A DNA stretch of 34,464 nt, from NCBI GenBank assembly GCA_016789145.1, contig JAEUQI010000030.1, positions 1-34,464 on the forward strand, in the 5' to 3' direction. The position numbers and the translations under genes were made by a program. Below the pieces are notes generated by a model. It did not search any database. It saw nothing but the letters and a program-made list of their open reading frames with translations, and was not told where the DNA came from. The stretch is from Blastocatellia bacterium. Lineage in GTDB: Bacteria > Acidobacteriota > Blastocatellia > Pyrinomonadales > Pyrinomonadaceae. Within the stretch, counting starts at the first letter, position 1. The number at the start of each line of letters is the position of its first letter. Positions 15,947 through 24,020 of this stretch are shown one piece after another.

Positions 15947-17449
15947 ATGGCGAACCTCTTCGCATCTTGGGATAGCATCGCAGTTTCCGACACGAGCACC
16001 GGGATCGCTCGTTGGCTAGAGCGGGGTGCTTTCCTGTTCGCAACCCTGATGGTGCTCGCCAGTCCGCATTCGATCGCTGCGACGCAGATCGCGTGGGGCG
16101 TCGGAACGCTTCTTTGGATAGCCTGTATTTTCGCACGAGGCATAGACAAGCGTGCAATTCGCCCGATCAGCGTCGCCTTGGTTGCGTTTTTCGCGTGGTC
16201 GGTAATCAGTGCATTATTCTCATACGAACCCGCCACGTCGCTCGACAGGCTCCGCGGTGTGTCAGTGTTTCTGATCTTCGTATTTGTCGCAGCAGTCATC
16301 AGGAACCTAAAGGCCCTCTATTTCCTTGCATTTGCGATGGTCATCTCTTGCATGGTCAACGTCGTATGGACACCAGTCGAGCGGGCAATAGGACGTGGCG
16401 TTGAGATATATGGATTACGAACCGACGGCCCACTTTCAAAGGCACTTCTTTGGAACGGCGACACCTTGCTATCGGCGAACGGGGAGAAACTCAGCAGTCC
16501 GGAGGACCTACTCAAAGCCACCGAGTCAAGCGTAGTCACAAAGGTTAGATTCTACCGTCCGGATTTCGAATTCGCCGTCGATGTGAAGAGTAGTGATTTA
16601 TTGCCTGGAAGAACTGCCGCCGAACGGCTTGGTTTTGCAAGCTGGAAAAAGAGTCACAACTGGCGATCAAGGGGTTTCTACAGCCACTACGTAACGTATG
16701 CTGAAGTTCTGATGCTCATCGGCTCGCTTACTCTCGGCTTACTTTTTGCGTCTATCATTTATTATGCAGGTCAGCGAAAATGGACGATACCGTTGCTTTC
16801 AACAGCATTTCTCGGAATGAGCTTCGCTCTGCTTTTGACAGTCACGCGGGCGTCGCAGCTTGCCTTGTTGTTTTCAGGACTAGCGATGATCGTTCGCGGT
16901 GGCGGAAGAAAACTTGCAATCGCTGCTGTGTTAGTCGCCGCTCCGGTGATCGTCGGAGGCTTGATCTTTCTACAACAAAGTCGAAATACGGGATTCTTTG
17001 ATCCCAATGACGAATCTACACGTTACCGTTTTGTTATGTGGAATGACGGCGGTCGTTTGCTAGCCGAAAGCCCTCGCAACTTCATTTTCGGCGTCGGAAT
17101 GGATTCGGTCCAAAAGCGCTGGCAGGAGTGGAATATGTACGAAGGCGGTTTTCTGCCGATGGGACATTTTCACTCGACGCCGGTCCAGATCGCCGTCGAA
17201 CGCGGCATTCCGGCGTTGCTTATCTGGATCGCCATTCTTGCAATTCTGGCTCGCTCATTGTGGCGAGGTATCACGAATTCGCGAGAATTCGGGTGGCGGT
17301 CATTTGGCGTCGCTCTCGGAACATTTGGGGCATTGATCGGATTTTTCGTAAGCGGTTTTGTGCACTGGAATCTCGGTGATCAAGAAGTAGCTATGATCTT
17401 CTATATGCTTATGGCGTTCGGCGTGCGAAATGCCGAACTCACTTCATAA
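15947..17449 (+). CDS. O-antigen-ligase-like membrane protein with PDZ-like insert
   Basis: This 500-residue integral membrane protein has about a dozen hydrophobic segments and the Wzy_C / O-antigen ligase pattern: a long periplasmic loop carrying arginine and histidine positions (STRYRFVMWNDG, FGVGMDSVQKRW, GHFHSTPVQIAVERGI) before the last helices. Such proteins join or polymerise polysaccharide on a lipid carrier. Residues about 160-215 are unusual: GDTLLSANGEKLSSPEDLLK followed by a short beta strand (KVRFYRP) resembles a PDZ domain core, which is normally in proteases such as DegP and RseP. No polysaccharide biosynthesis genes are nearby, so the substrate is unknown. Transcription is divergent from the esterase gene. 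Confidence 0.82.
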   Translation: MANLFASWDSIAVSDTSTGIARWLERGAFLFATLMVLASPHSIAATQIAWGVGTLLWIACIFARGIDKRAIRPISVALVAFFAWSVISALFSYEPATSLDRLRGVSVFLIFVFVAAVIRNLKALYFLAFAMVISCMVNVVWTPVERAIGRGVEIYGLRTDGPLSKALLWNGDTLLSANGEKLSSPEDLLKATESSVVTKVRFYRPDFEFAVDVKSSDLLPGRTAAERLGFASWKKSHNWRSRGFYSHYVTYAEVLMLIGSLTLGLLFASIIYYAGQRKWTIPLLSTAFLGMSFALLLTVTRASQLALLFSGLAMIVRGGGRKLAIAAVLVAAPVIVGGLIFLQQSRNTGFFDPNDESTRYRFVMWNDGGRLLAESPRNFIFGVGMDSVQKRWQEWNMYEGGFLPMGHFHSTPVQIAVERGIPALLIWIAILAILARSLWRGITNSREFGWRSFGVALGTFGALIGFFVSGFVHWNLGDQEVAMIFYMLMAFGVRNAELTS

Positions 17450-17514
17450 CAATTCTTGGAACTTTTGCGCACCTGGTTTGCGTACTAGACAGCAGAAATA
17501 GATCTCGAGGATAT

Positions 17515-19944
17515 ATGAATACTATCGCTACACGTCTTCTGTCGTTCGTCATCTTACTGTCCATCTTTACACTCTCGCTGCCGCAGATCGGCTACGCTCA
17601 GACAGCAGCTGTTCAGTCCGCAGGGCAATATGCCAAGGCTCTGTCCGACATCGAAGCGTTCGTCGAAAAACGCCGAGGCGAGCTTGGCATTCCCGGAATG
17701 TCGCTCGTGATCGTCAAGGACGACCAGGTCATATATATGAAAGGCCTCGGCTATAAAGATTACGAGAATAAAATAACGGTCACTCCTGACACTCAGTTTG
17801 CGATCGGATCGGCAACTAAGGCTTTCACTGCACTTAGCGTCTTGATGACGGCGGACGAAGGTAAACTCTCGCTTGATGACAGCCCGAAAAAGCTGCTGCC
17901 GTACTTCAAAATGTACGACCCAGAAACCGACAAAAACATCACGATCCGTGATCTGATGTGTCACACATCAGGACTCAATCGCACGGACCTTGCTATGATC
18001 ACCGGCAAGCTGAATCGTGCTGAATTGATCCAGGTTGCTGCTCAAGCAAAGCCGACGGCTAAGCTTCGTGAGAAGTTTCAGTATCAGAACATAATGTTTG
18101 CGGCGGCCGGCGAGATCGTGACTCAAGCTCAGAAGATGCCTTGGGAACGATTTGTTCCCGAGCGGATCTTCGCACCGCTCGGCATGACAAATAGCAACAT
18201 GTCGATGAAGCAAATGGCAAAAGCCAAGGATCATTCGCTCGGATATACGTACAATTTTGATACAAAAGAGACCAAGAGCTTGCCGTTCCGCGATATCGAT
18301 GAGGTCGCACCGGCCGGCTCGATCAATTCGTCAGCCCGTGATATGGCTGAGTGGCTTCGCTTTGTGATGAACGGCGGAACGGTTAATGGCAAACGTCTCG
18401 TCTCGGAAAAAGGCTACGAAGAATGGCTCAAGCCGCAAATGAAGATGAATCCGTCGGGCACCGTCAACTACGGACTCGGATGGATGTTGCGGGATTGGAA
18501 CGGACTAAAGGTCGTCGAACACGGCGGCAACATCGATGGTTTCAATTCTCTCGTCGCGATGATCCCGGAGAAAAAGCTAGGATTTGTGATGCTTACGAAC
18601 GTTAGCGCTTCGAGCCTCGGTAACGACATCATGCCGATCATTTGGTCGAACATTTTGAATGAACCTAAGAGCGAATCTGTAAAGCTTCCTGTTGCGACCC
18701 TAAAGTTAATGGCAGGTAAATATGGAACTGCAGAACGCAGCGTCGAAGTTAAGATCGAAGGCGAGGATCTCTATTTGGTTGTCCCCGGTCAGCCGCCTTA
18801 CAAGCTTGTACGCACTGCTCCGCGCACCTTTAAGCCGGAGGGTCTGCCCGAGGGCTTTGGAGCGAAATTCACGCCGGAAACTGGCGACGCGACGGAACTA
18901 GAACTCATTCAACCTCAGGGAAATCGTAAACTTCCTCGATTGGGTCTGGAGTCGAAGCCAAGCGGCTCTACGTCAGTCGACAACTCACAGGCAAAGCTAC
19001 TCGTCGGTCGCTATACGCCTCCTGGAAGTAGCGACGCGGTGATCGAGATCAAAGACGCCGATGGCAAGGTAACGTTCAACATTCCCGGTCAACAGCCTTA
19101 CACTCTATCGCCTAAGACCGACGGCAGTTTTTCGCTTTCACCTTTACCGGAAACTTATTTTCTTACGCCGAAACGCGACGCTGCAGGGAAACTCACGGCC
19201 GTCTCAGTAACACAACCTGAAGGCGTGTTCGAATTCAAACTTGCCGCTGCCGTAAGCAAACCGGAGATCACGGTCGAGGAACTTCGCTCAAAGGCCATTG
19301 CCGCGATCGGAGGCGAGGCAAATTTGCGCAAGATAACCTCGCGAGTAACTACCGCAGATGTCGATCTTGTTCATCAAGGTGTTCAGGCCAAATCGACGAC
19401 GTGGGCAAAAGCTCCGAACAAAAGCGCGACCGAGACGACGATGATAGCTTTAGGCAAGAAGATCGCTAGCGGATGGGAATATTTTGACGGCACCGAAGGC
19501 TACGAGCATTATAGCTTTGCTCCGGCTGAGAAATACGCAGGTAAACGGCTAGACGACATTCGCCTGTTTAGCGATTTTTACGCAGGTCTCGATTGGACGA
19601 CCGATTACAAAAAGGTCGAGGTGACCGGAACAGGTAAGGTCGGAGACGAAGAGGCATATATCGTTTCTTTTGAGCCAAAAGCAGGAACCGCATTTCGTCA
19701 GTTTTACTCGAAAACTTCATTCTTGCTTCTCAAGCACGAGGGCACGGTGGCTTCGAGTACCAATCAGAGCGTGATCCCATACACCATCATGTACAGTGAC
19801 TATCGAGATATCGATGGCATCAAGCTTGCTTACAAAACTGTCAATAATAATCCTGGAAATGGCGACATTGTTTCGACCGTAACATCGATCAAACACAACG
19901 TTGATTTAAAAGACGCAATCTTTTCAGCGAGAAAGCTGAAGTAG
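17515..19944 (+). CDS. Secreted serine hydrolase, beta-lactamase-type, multidomain
   Basis: 809 residues with a signal peptide (LLSFVILLSIFTLSLPQIGY, cleavage near AQT). Residues about 45-385 are the penicillin-binding/class C beta-lactamase fold with S99 and K102 (SATK), Y190 (YQN) and H336 (HGG) as catalytic positions. Two related beta domains follow (about 400-480 and 495-575); each contains a GKYG or GRYT start and a PGQ-PY-L core, so they are likely duplicates. A C-terminal region of about 215 residues (AIGGEANLRKITSRVTTADV through AYKTVNNNPG) resembles the LolA-like beta sheet found in outer-membrane lipoprotein carriers. Family members are peptidases, esterases or D-aminopeptidases; which applies here is not decidable. 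CTCGAGGATAT precedes the ATG as ribosome binding site. Confidence 0.88.
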   Translation: MNTIATRLLSFVILLSIFTLSLPQIGYAQTAAVQSAGQYAKALSDIEAFVEKRRGELGIPGMSLVIVKDDQVIYMKGLGYKDYENKITVTPDTQFAIGSATKAFTALSVLMTADEGKLSLDDSPKKLLPYFKMYDPETDKNITIRDLMCHTSGLNRTDLAMITGKLNRAELIQVAAQAKPTAKLREKFQYQNIMFAAAGEIVTQAQKMPWERFVPERIFAPLGMTNSNMSMKQMAKAKDHSLGYTYNFDTKETKSLPFRDIDEVAPAGSINSSARDMAEWLRFVMNGGTVNGKRLVSEKGYEEWLKPQMKMNPSGTVNYGLGWMLRDWNGLKVVEHGGNIDGFNSLVAMIPEKKLGFVMLTNVSASSLGNDIMPIIWSNILNEPKSESVKLPVATLKLMAGKYGTAERSVEVKIEGEDLYLVVPGQPPYKLVRTAPRTFKPEGLPEGFGAKFTPETGDATELELIQPQGNRKLPRLGLESKPSGSTSVDNSQAKLLVGRYTPPGSSDAVIEIKDADGKVTFNIPGQQPYTLSPKTDGSFSLSPLPETYFLTPKRDAAGKLTAVSVTQPEGVFEFKLAAAVSKPEITVEELRSKAIAAIGGEANLRKITSRVTTADVDLVHQGVQAKSTTWAKAPNKSATETTMIALGKKIASGWEYFDGTEGYEHYSFAPAEKYAGKRLDDIRLFSDFYAGLDWTTDYKKVEVTGTGKVGDEEAYIVSFEPKAGTAFRQFYSKTSFLLLKHEGTVASSTNQSVIPYTIMYSDYRDIDGIKLAYKTVNNNPGNGDIVSTVTSIKHNVDLKDAIFSARKLK

Positions 19945-19965
19945 ATCGCTTCGTTCGGACGATTG

Positions 19966-21546
19966 CTATTTGATAGGTGACGACGACATCACGGTCAGTT
20001 TAGAACCCTTTTCAAGTCTTAGGTCTTCGCGACCAGTAATCACGGCGGAGCCGGCTCCGGCTCCACCGCCTATTATCGCCCCTATGGCAGCACCTTTTGC
20101 TCCACCAGCGATCGCACCGATCAAAGCACCAATTCCAGCGCCGATGCCCCCACGTTTGACCGATTCTTTTGTCTGGCTGCCGCCTTTAGCCGTGCCTTCG
20201 GTGTCGACCTTGATGACTTTACCATTCGCGTCGGTTGCGGATTGTAGCGAGCCTGCGAAATCGTATATCTTCCCATCTTTTAGCGTAATCCGTTCGAAAT
20301 TGAACGTCACATTCGAGCGTCCGGCGACCTTGCCGGAGCGGTCAACGCCGGAGATGTAGCCATCGATGACGGCGCCGCGATATTGGTCGGGCGAGGTTAC
20401 GGTCAGCTTAAATCGGTCGTTGTTTTGCGAAACTTTAGTGTTGATCTCGTTCTCGAGAACGCCTGTCACAGACGTTCCGTTGGCGACAATGAACGTGCCC
20501 GTTCGCGGTAGGCCGATCGTCGGAGCACCGCCGTTGTTGACGGTTGTGCCGGTGTCGTTGTCCGAATAGCCGCCGCCGGTGTTGTTTCCGGTTGGATTCA
20601 TCGTGTCGATGCCAAGGCGGGCGACGCCGTCGGTTTTGTTATAGACACTATCGACAAAAATGGTCTGATCGAGGTAGTCGGTCGTAATACGACGCGAAAC
20701 TTTGAGCACGCGGCCACCCGCAGTCGACGTCAATACGATGGTGTAATCGGTATCGCCGCCTAAGGACGCGATTGTCAGCGAATCGCCGTTGAGCGTGGCT
20801 TTGACGCGGGTCATACGGCCATTTGGGCCTTGTTCGCTCTTTTCGCGGCCATCGGCAACGAATGTCACAGGCGTTGCGGTCGTCGAAGCCAAAGTCACTT
20901 GATTTCCGCGAACATCGATCGCGATCTGGCCGGGAGCGGCGAGCTTCTCTTTGAGCTCTTCGCGGTTCGCGGTGCTTGTCGAAACTGACGAGAGTACATC
21001 GTCGACTTTCTCGCTCTGATCGAAATCTAGGTCGTAAGTGCCTGATAAACCTACAGTTACTGTCGATTGGCCGCCCATGTCGTTCTGGTCTTGAACGCCC
21101 TGCGGATCGTCGCTCGCTTCCCAACTCGGCGTCAAATTGTAATTCGAAGCAATTCTTTCGATCTGCTTGCGAACGGCGTCCCAGCCCTCGGTCACGCGGC
21201 GGTTCATGCCGCCTGAGATGACAATGTCGTGAATACTCCGCGCGCTTGAAATGATGTTTTCGACGTCCGAGCGGTTTTCGCGGCGGCGGTCGAAATTGTC
21301 TTGAAACTGCCTGATGTCGTTTTTCAGATCGCGGATATCGTCCTGTGCGTTCTGAATGTCGCCGCTATTAGCCGACGAACTCTGCATCTGATATCGCAGG
21401 TCATACTCGAAATTGTCTAGGCTCGTTGTGAGGCTCCTTAGTGCGTCGCGAACGTCGCGTTCGTTGCGATTCTGAGCCGAAACGCCGGCGGCAAAAACGG
21501 TCGCGAGGACCAAAAATGACGCGAATATCGATCTCACGTTGTTCAT
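19966..21546 (-). CDS. Secreted glycine-zipper protein, unknown function
   Basis: 526 residues starting with a signal peptide (SIFASFLVLATVFAAGVSA, cleavage near AQN). The first 150 residues are rich in charged helices (ERDVRDALRSL, DIRDLKNDIRQF), compatible with a coiled coil. The middle is beta-rich and has a Thr/Asn/Gly-rich linker near 320-345 (NPTGNNTGGGYSDNDTG). A glycine-zipper motif near 470-500 (GAGIGALIGAIAGGAKGAAI) probably inserts in or lies on a membrane, as in YMGG-type and SmpA-like proteins. A good ribosome binding site (TTTTGGAGAAACTGCT) precedes the start. It converges on the serine hydrolase with a 21-bp gap. No enzymatic motif seen. Confidence 0.75.
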   Translation of the reverse strand: MNNVRSIFASFLVLATVFAAGVSAQNRNERDVRDALRSLTTSLDNFEYDLRYQMQSSSANSGDIQNAQDDIRDLKNDIRQFQDNFDRRRENRSDVENIISSARSIHDIVISGGMNRRVTEGWDAVRKQIERIASNYNLTPSWEASDDPQGVQDQNDMGGQSTVTVGLSGTYDLDFDQSEKVDDVLSSVSTSTANREELKEKLAAPGQIAIDVRGNQVTLASTTATPVTFVADGREKSEQGPNGRMTRVKATLNGDSLTIASLGGDTDYTIVLTSTAGGRVLKVSRRITTDYLDQTIFVDSVYNKTDGVARLGIDTMNPTGNNTGGGYSDNDTGTTVNNGGAPTIGLPRTGTFIVANGTSVTGVLENEINTKVSQNNDRFKLTVTSPDQYRGAVIDGYISGVDRSGKVAGRSNVTFNFERITLKDGKIYDFAGSLQSATDANGKVIKVDTEGTAKGGSQTKESVKRGGIGAGIGALIGAIAGGAKGAAIGAIIGGGAGAGSAVITGREDLRLEKGSKLTVMSSSPIK

Positions 21547-21689
21547 AGCAGTTTCTCCAAAAGGTCACGAAATCAGGCACACTGGTGCCAACACCGATTA
21601 GGAAGCATTTCACGTGCCAATGGTTGTCATAAACGCGCGGCTCCCGCCTGGCGATATGCTAACATCGAGAAAAGCTTGGAGTAATTATA

Positions 21690-22112
21690 ATGGCAAACGA
21701 CAAATACAACGCCAGCGTGACGTACGCCGGCGACGGCTATTTTATCGGCACGACACCGACCGGGATCCCGCAACTGATGGATTCTAAAGGAGATAGACAC
21801 GCCGCACCAACGCCGCTTGAGATGCTGCTCGTGTCCGTAGCCGCCTGCACAGCGTTCGATGTGCAGTCGATCTTAGAGAAAAAACGCCAGGATGTTGTGG
21901 AGTACAAAGTAGAAATAGAAGGCACTCGTTTCGACGACTATCCTCGCAAATTCACCGCTTTCCACATCAACCATATCGTGCGCGGCCGCGGTATTTCGGA
22001 AAAAGCCCTGGCCGACGCCATCGAACTCTCCGACACAAAATACTGTTCCGTAGCCGCCACCGTCCGCCCAACCGCAACGATCACAACGAGTTACGAGATA
22101 GTTGAGATCTAG
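21690..22112 (+). CDS. OsmC/Ohr-family peroxiredoxin-like protein
   Basis: A 140-residue OsmC-family protein that reduces organic or inorganic hydroperoxides through two cysteines. The two are in VAACTAFDV and KYCSVAATV, at about 53 and 117, the usual positions. The flanking helix (PTPLEMLLVSVAACTAFDVQ) is the family hallmark. A ribosome binding site (TTGGAG) lies 7-9 nt before the ATG. The gene ends 3 bp before the RDD gene, so the two are likely co-transcribed. The thiol reductant is not known. Confidence 0.9.
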   Translation: MANDKYNASVTYAGDGYFIGTTPTGIPQLMDSKGDRHAAPTPLEMLLVSVAACTAFDVQSILEKKRQDVVEYKVEIEGTRFDDYPRKFTAFHINHIVRGRGISEKALADAIELSDTKYCSVAATVRPTATITTSYEIVEI

Positions 22113-22115
22113 ACG

Positions 22116-22691
22116 ATGGACAGGTATCGCACACTGACCAGACGCATCGTCGCGTTACTAATTGATGGATTGGTTTTCACACCGATCATCGCGATAAACG
22201 CACTGACGGCACAAATCGAGCTTCCGTGGTGGATGACGATCATTCAGAGGGTTTTGTTCGCTTTGATAGGTGTTGGTTACTACGTTCTACTTCATTGGAA
22301 ATACGGACAGACGGTTGGGAAGATGGTAATGAGACTCAAAGTCGTTTCATTAGACGAACGGCCAATAAGTCTTAGACAATCCCTAATTAGGCACATCTTC
22401 TACATTATTGAAAGGTTTGTCGCTCTATGCTTGTTAGTCTATTTCGTGTCGATCGGATATTCCCTCTCGTCAGAACTTAGAACTACAGTTCAGCTTTATC
22501 TTAGTATTCCGATCTATATCTGGATCATTACTGACACTTTAGTCTGTATCGTAAATAAACAGGACAGAGCTCTCCACGACCTCATCGCCGGAACCGTCGT
22601 CGTGCGGCTCGATGTGCCGGAAACGCCCAGTGACGAATCTAAGCTAGAACCGCCCGGGCCTGAGCATTACGAAGCACTTCGAAATAGCTGA
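22116..22691 (+). CDS. RDD family membrane protein
   Basis: 191 residues with the RDD signature at the N-terminus: R in LTRRIVALLIDGLVFTP and D in the first membrane helix, and a later D in QDRALHDLIAGTVVV. Further membrane segments are visible (WWMTIIQRVLFALIGVGYYV, FVALCLLVYFVSIGYS, LSIPIYIWIITDTLVCI) and the WKYGQTVGKMVMRLKVV loop is typical. The family is linked to transport and Na+/H+ exchange in a few cases, but most members are uncharacterised. It is paired with the OsmC gene upstream. The tail is acidic and proline-rich (ETPSDESKLEPPGPEHYE). A 22-bp repeat array starts 13 bp after the stop. Confidence 0.85.
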   Translation: MDRYRTLTRRIVALLIDGLVFTPIIAINALTAQIELPWWMTIIQRVLFALIGVGYYVLLHWKYGQTVGKMVMRLKVVSLDERPISLRQSLIRHIFYIIERFVALCLLVYFVSIGYSLSSELRTTVQLYLSIPIYIWIITDTLVCIVNKQDRALHDLIAGTVVVRLDVPETPSDESKLEPPGPEHYEALRNS

Positions 22692-22704
22692 AATCCATCA
22701 GTTC

Positions 22705-22807
22705 TGTAACAGCTAGGCATCAAGTTGTACCGGAATTTGGTCGAAGTGGTAGAGTACTTTCGCCAAAGTGGTAGAGTAGTTTGCCCAAAGTGGTAGAGTT
22801 GTTTTCG
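22705..22807 (+). repeat. Four tandem 22-bp units, IS21-like end (copy 2)
   Basis: This copy has the same layout as 228-330: TGTAACAGCTA at 22705, a divergent first unit near 22720-22741, then units at 22742, 22764 and 22786. Units three and four differ from copy 1 at only a few bases (GTAGTTTGCC instead of GTACTTTGCC; GTTGTTTTCG instead of GTTGTTTTCA). A degenerate fifth match (CAAAGTGACACC) lies at 22820-22831. No transposase of the IS21 type is nearby, so it is a solo remnant or an independent protein-binding array. Confidence 0.55.
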
Positions 22808-22836
22808 CGGGCCTCCTCACAAAGTGACACCGCCGA

Positions 22837-22977
22837 TCACCAACTCGCGCGCACCTTTAGGTAATTTTTCACAACAGAGACGATCACGCCGCTGATGATG
22901 GCAAGTATTAGCCCTCCGATGGGCACTATGAGAAACGCAGGTGAAGTAGGTCTTCCGATGTCAAAAAATAGCAACAT
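22837..22977 (-). pseudogene. Small membrane protein or 3' remnant
   Basis: From an internal ATG at 22977 the frame encodes 46 residues with one strong hydrophobic stretch (FLIVPIGGLILAIISGVIVS) and a basic C-terminus (VKNYLKVRASW). The frame extends upstream into the hairpin region beside the RAYT gene, and the added residues (MRVLRTRGRLDLPW) partly come from that repeat. This suggests either a real small membrane protein that starts at MLLFF or the tail of a gene cut by the repeats. Family not recognised. Confidence 0.35.
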
Positions 22978-23000
22978 CCAAGGCAGATCCAATCTTCCCC

Positions 23001-23098
23001 GTGTGCGGAGCACACGCAATAACTTTAGCTACAGGTGCAGCGAAGCGTAACCTGTAGACTCGGTGCCACCCCGGAACCACAGAGCGTGCGGAGCACGC
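23001..23098. repeat. Three hairpins on the 3' side of the RAYT gene
   Basis: In order away from the gene: GCGTGC-GGA-GCACGC at 23084-23098 (it begins 4 bp past the RAYT stop), CTACAGGT ... ACCTGTAG at 23029-23057 (8-bp stem, 13-nt loop containing AGCGAAGCG), and GTGTGC-GGA-GCACAC at 23001-23015. The set is mirrored on the other side of the gene at 23555-23650. Confidence 0.75.
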
Positions 23099-23102
23099 GA
23101 TA

Positions 23103-23543
23103 TCAATCCCAGAGATACTTCTCGTCAAATTCCACGTTATGCTGCCGCAACAGACCTCTGTATTCGTCTTCAAATGTACGCTTTTGATGATGAATTTTCT
23201 GATTGCGAACGTATTCTCGAACGACGGTCGACGCGGATTCGCTGACCGTAAAGGCACCGTACCGGCGTTGCCATGCGAACTTGGGTTGATGCGTTCGACG
23301 GACCCATTTCGACGAACCTGCTTTCATATCTCGCACAAGATCAGAAAGGGCGAAGGTCGGATCCAGCCGAGCAAAGACATGCGTATGCTCGGGCATTCCA
23401 TTGATCTCAATTGGCACACCCTTGTGATTGCGAATGATGCCGCCCAGATATTTGTATAGCTCAGATTCCCAGCTAGGCGATATCAGCGGAAAATGGTCCT
23501 TTGTTCCGAATACTAGGTGATATAACAGGTGAGTGTGTGACAT
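23103..23543 (-). CDS. RAYT-type Y1 transposase (IS200-like)
   Basis: A 146-residue HUH endonuclease of the Y1_Tnp family, which cuts single-stranded DNA at hairpins. The HUH pair is H53-T-H55 in GMPEHTHVF and the catalytic tyrosine is Y111 in EYVRNQKIHHQ. The N-terminus (THLLYHLVFGTKDHFPLI) is the standard first strand, and the AWQRRYGAFTVSES segment precedes the tyrosine helix. No tnpB or accessory gene accompanies it, as expected for REP-associated transposases. Start: the ATG at 23543 is the first in frame; a hairpin lies 12 bp upstream. All key residues are present, so it may be active. Which of the hairpin families in the window it recognises is unknown. Confidence 0.88.
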   Translation of the reverse strand: MSHTHLLYHLVFGTKDHFPLISPSWESELYKYLGGIIRNHKGVPIEINGMPEHTHVFARLDPTFALSDLVRDMKAGSSKWVRRTHQPKFAWQRRYGAFTVSESASTVVREYVRNQKIHHQKRTFEDEYRGLLRQHNVEFDEKYLWD

Positions 23544-23554
23544 GGGTCGATGTC

Positions 23555-23650
23555 GCGTGTTTCACACGCTTCGGTTATTTGGTCGATCATTCTACAGGTG
23601 TCGCTTCGCTTTACCTGTAGCTAAAGCTATTTTGGCATGCTCCGCACGCC
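23555..23650. repeat. Three hairpins on the 5' side of the RAYT gene
   Basis: In order away from the gene: GCGTGT-TTC-ACACGC at 23555-23569, CTACAGGT ... ACCTGTAG at 23592-23620 (inverted copy of 23029-23057), and GGCATGC-TCC-GCACGCC at 23634-23650 with one mispair. This mirrors the flank on the 3' side. Confidence 0.75.
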
Positions 23651-23734
23651 GTTAGAACAGTCTCTAGAATAATATGTTTCGGCTAAGATCAGGCAATTTG
23701 TCGGGACTGACTTTTTCTTCCGTATCGCCCGACA

Positions 23735-23754
23735 GACAGGCAAGGCTGCCTGTC
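23735..23754. repeat. Hairpin GACAGGCA-AGGC-TGCCTGTC
   Basis: A perfect 8-bp stem with a four-base loop. The core AGGCAGCCTTGCCTGTC, read on the other strand, also occurs at 26-42, so it is a dispersed repeat. The design (8-bp stem, four-base loop) is the same as the 26756-26784 and 1679-1698 hairpins, though the stem bases differ. Confidence 0.65.
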
Positions 23755-24020
23755 TTACTAAATCGTCTTTGGCTCCGCCACGGTCGCACGTCGGCGTGGC
23801 TTGCCTCGCCGCCAAGGTCTCCTTTGAGAACTATTGAGGCTATGCCTCGCATCGGTGTTTGCCTTCTTCATCGCAAAACCGTTGTCGCCCGTTGCCCCGC
23901 TCAAAGCGAGGCCGGGCTCCGCGGATTGTGTGGTGGCATCTGGCGGTCAGGCACAGCCGTGACGGCACTGCGATCGCGGCGGAGCCGCAGATCGAATCGG
24001 CGAGGCCGATGACATATTTT

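Larger units (their letters stand above)
23001..23650 (-). mobile_element. RAYT gene with symmetric hairpin flanks
   Basis: The 441-bp RAYT gene sits in the middle of a unit of about 650 bp. From the gene outward, each side has a 15-nt hairpin with a three-base loop, a 29-nt CTACAGGT/ACCTGTAG hairpin with an AGCGAAGCG-type loop (the two are inverted copies), and a GTGTGC-type or GGCATGC-type hairpin. The 23021-23057 and 23592-23628 segments pair as inverted repeats including the shared CTTTAG stretch. RAYT genes are domesticated IS200-like transposases that mobilise REP hairpins. Whether this unit moves as a whole is not shown by the sequence. Confidence 0.7.

Noticed and set aside
22705..22807. 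Origin iterons
   Set aside because: No DnaA box, AT-rich melting region or replication gene is near, and the same array occurs elsewhere in the window.
23674..24012. 112-residue open frame in the repeat island
   Set aside because: It reads through hairpins and is Arg/Ser-rich, as typical of chance frames in GC-rich repeat DNA.
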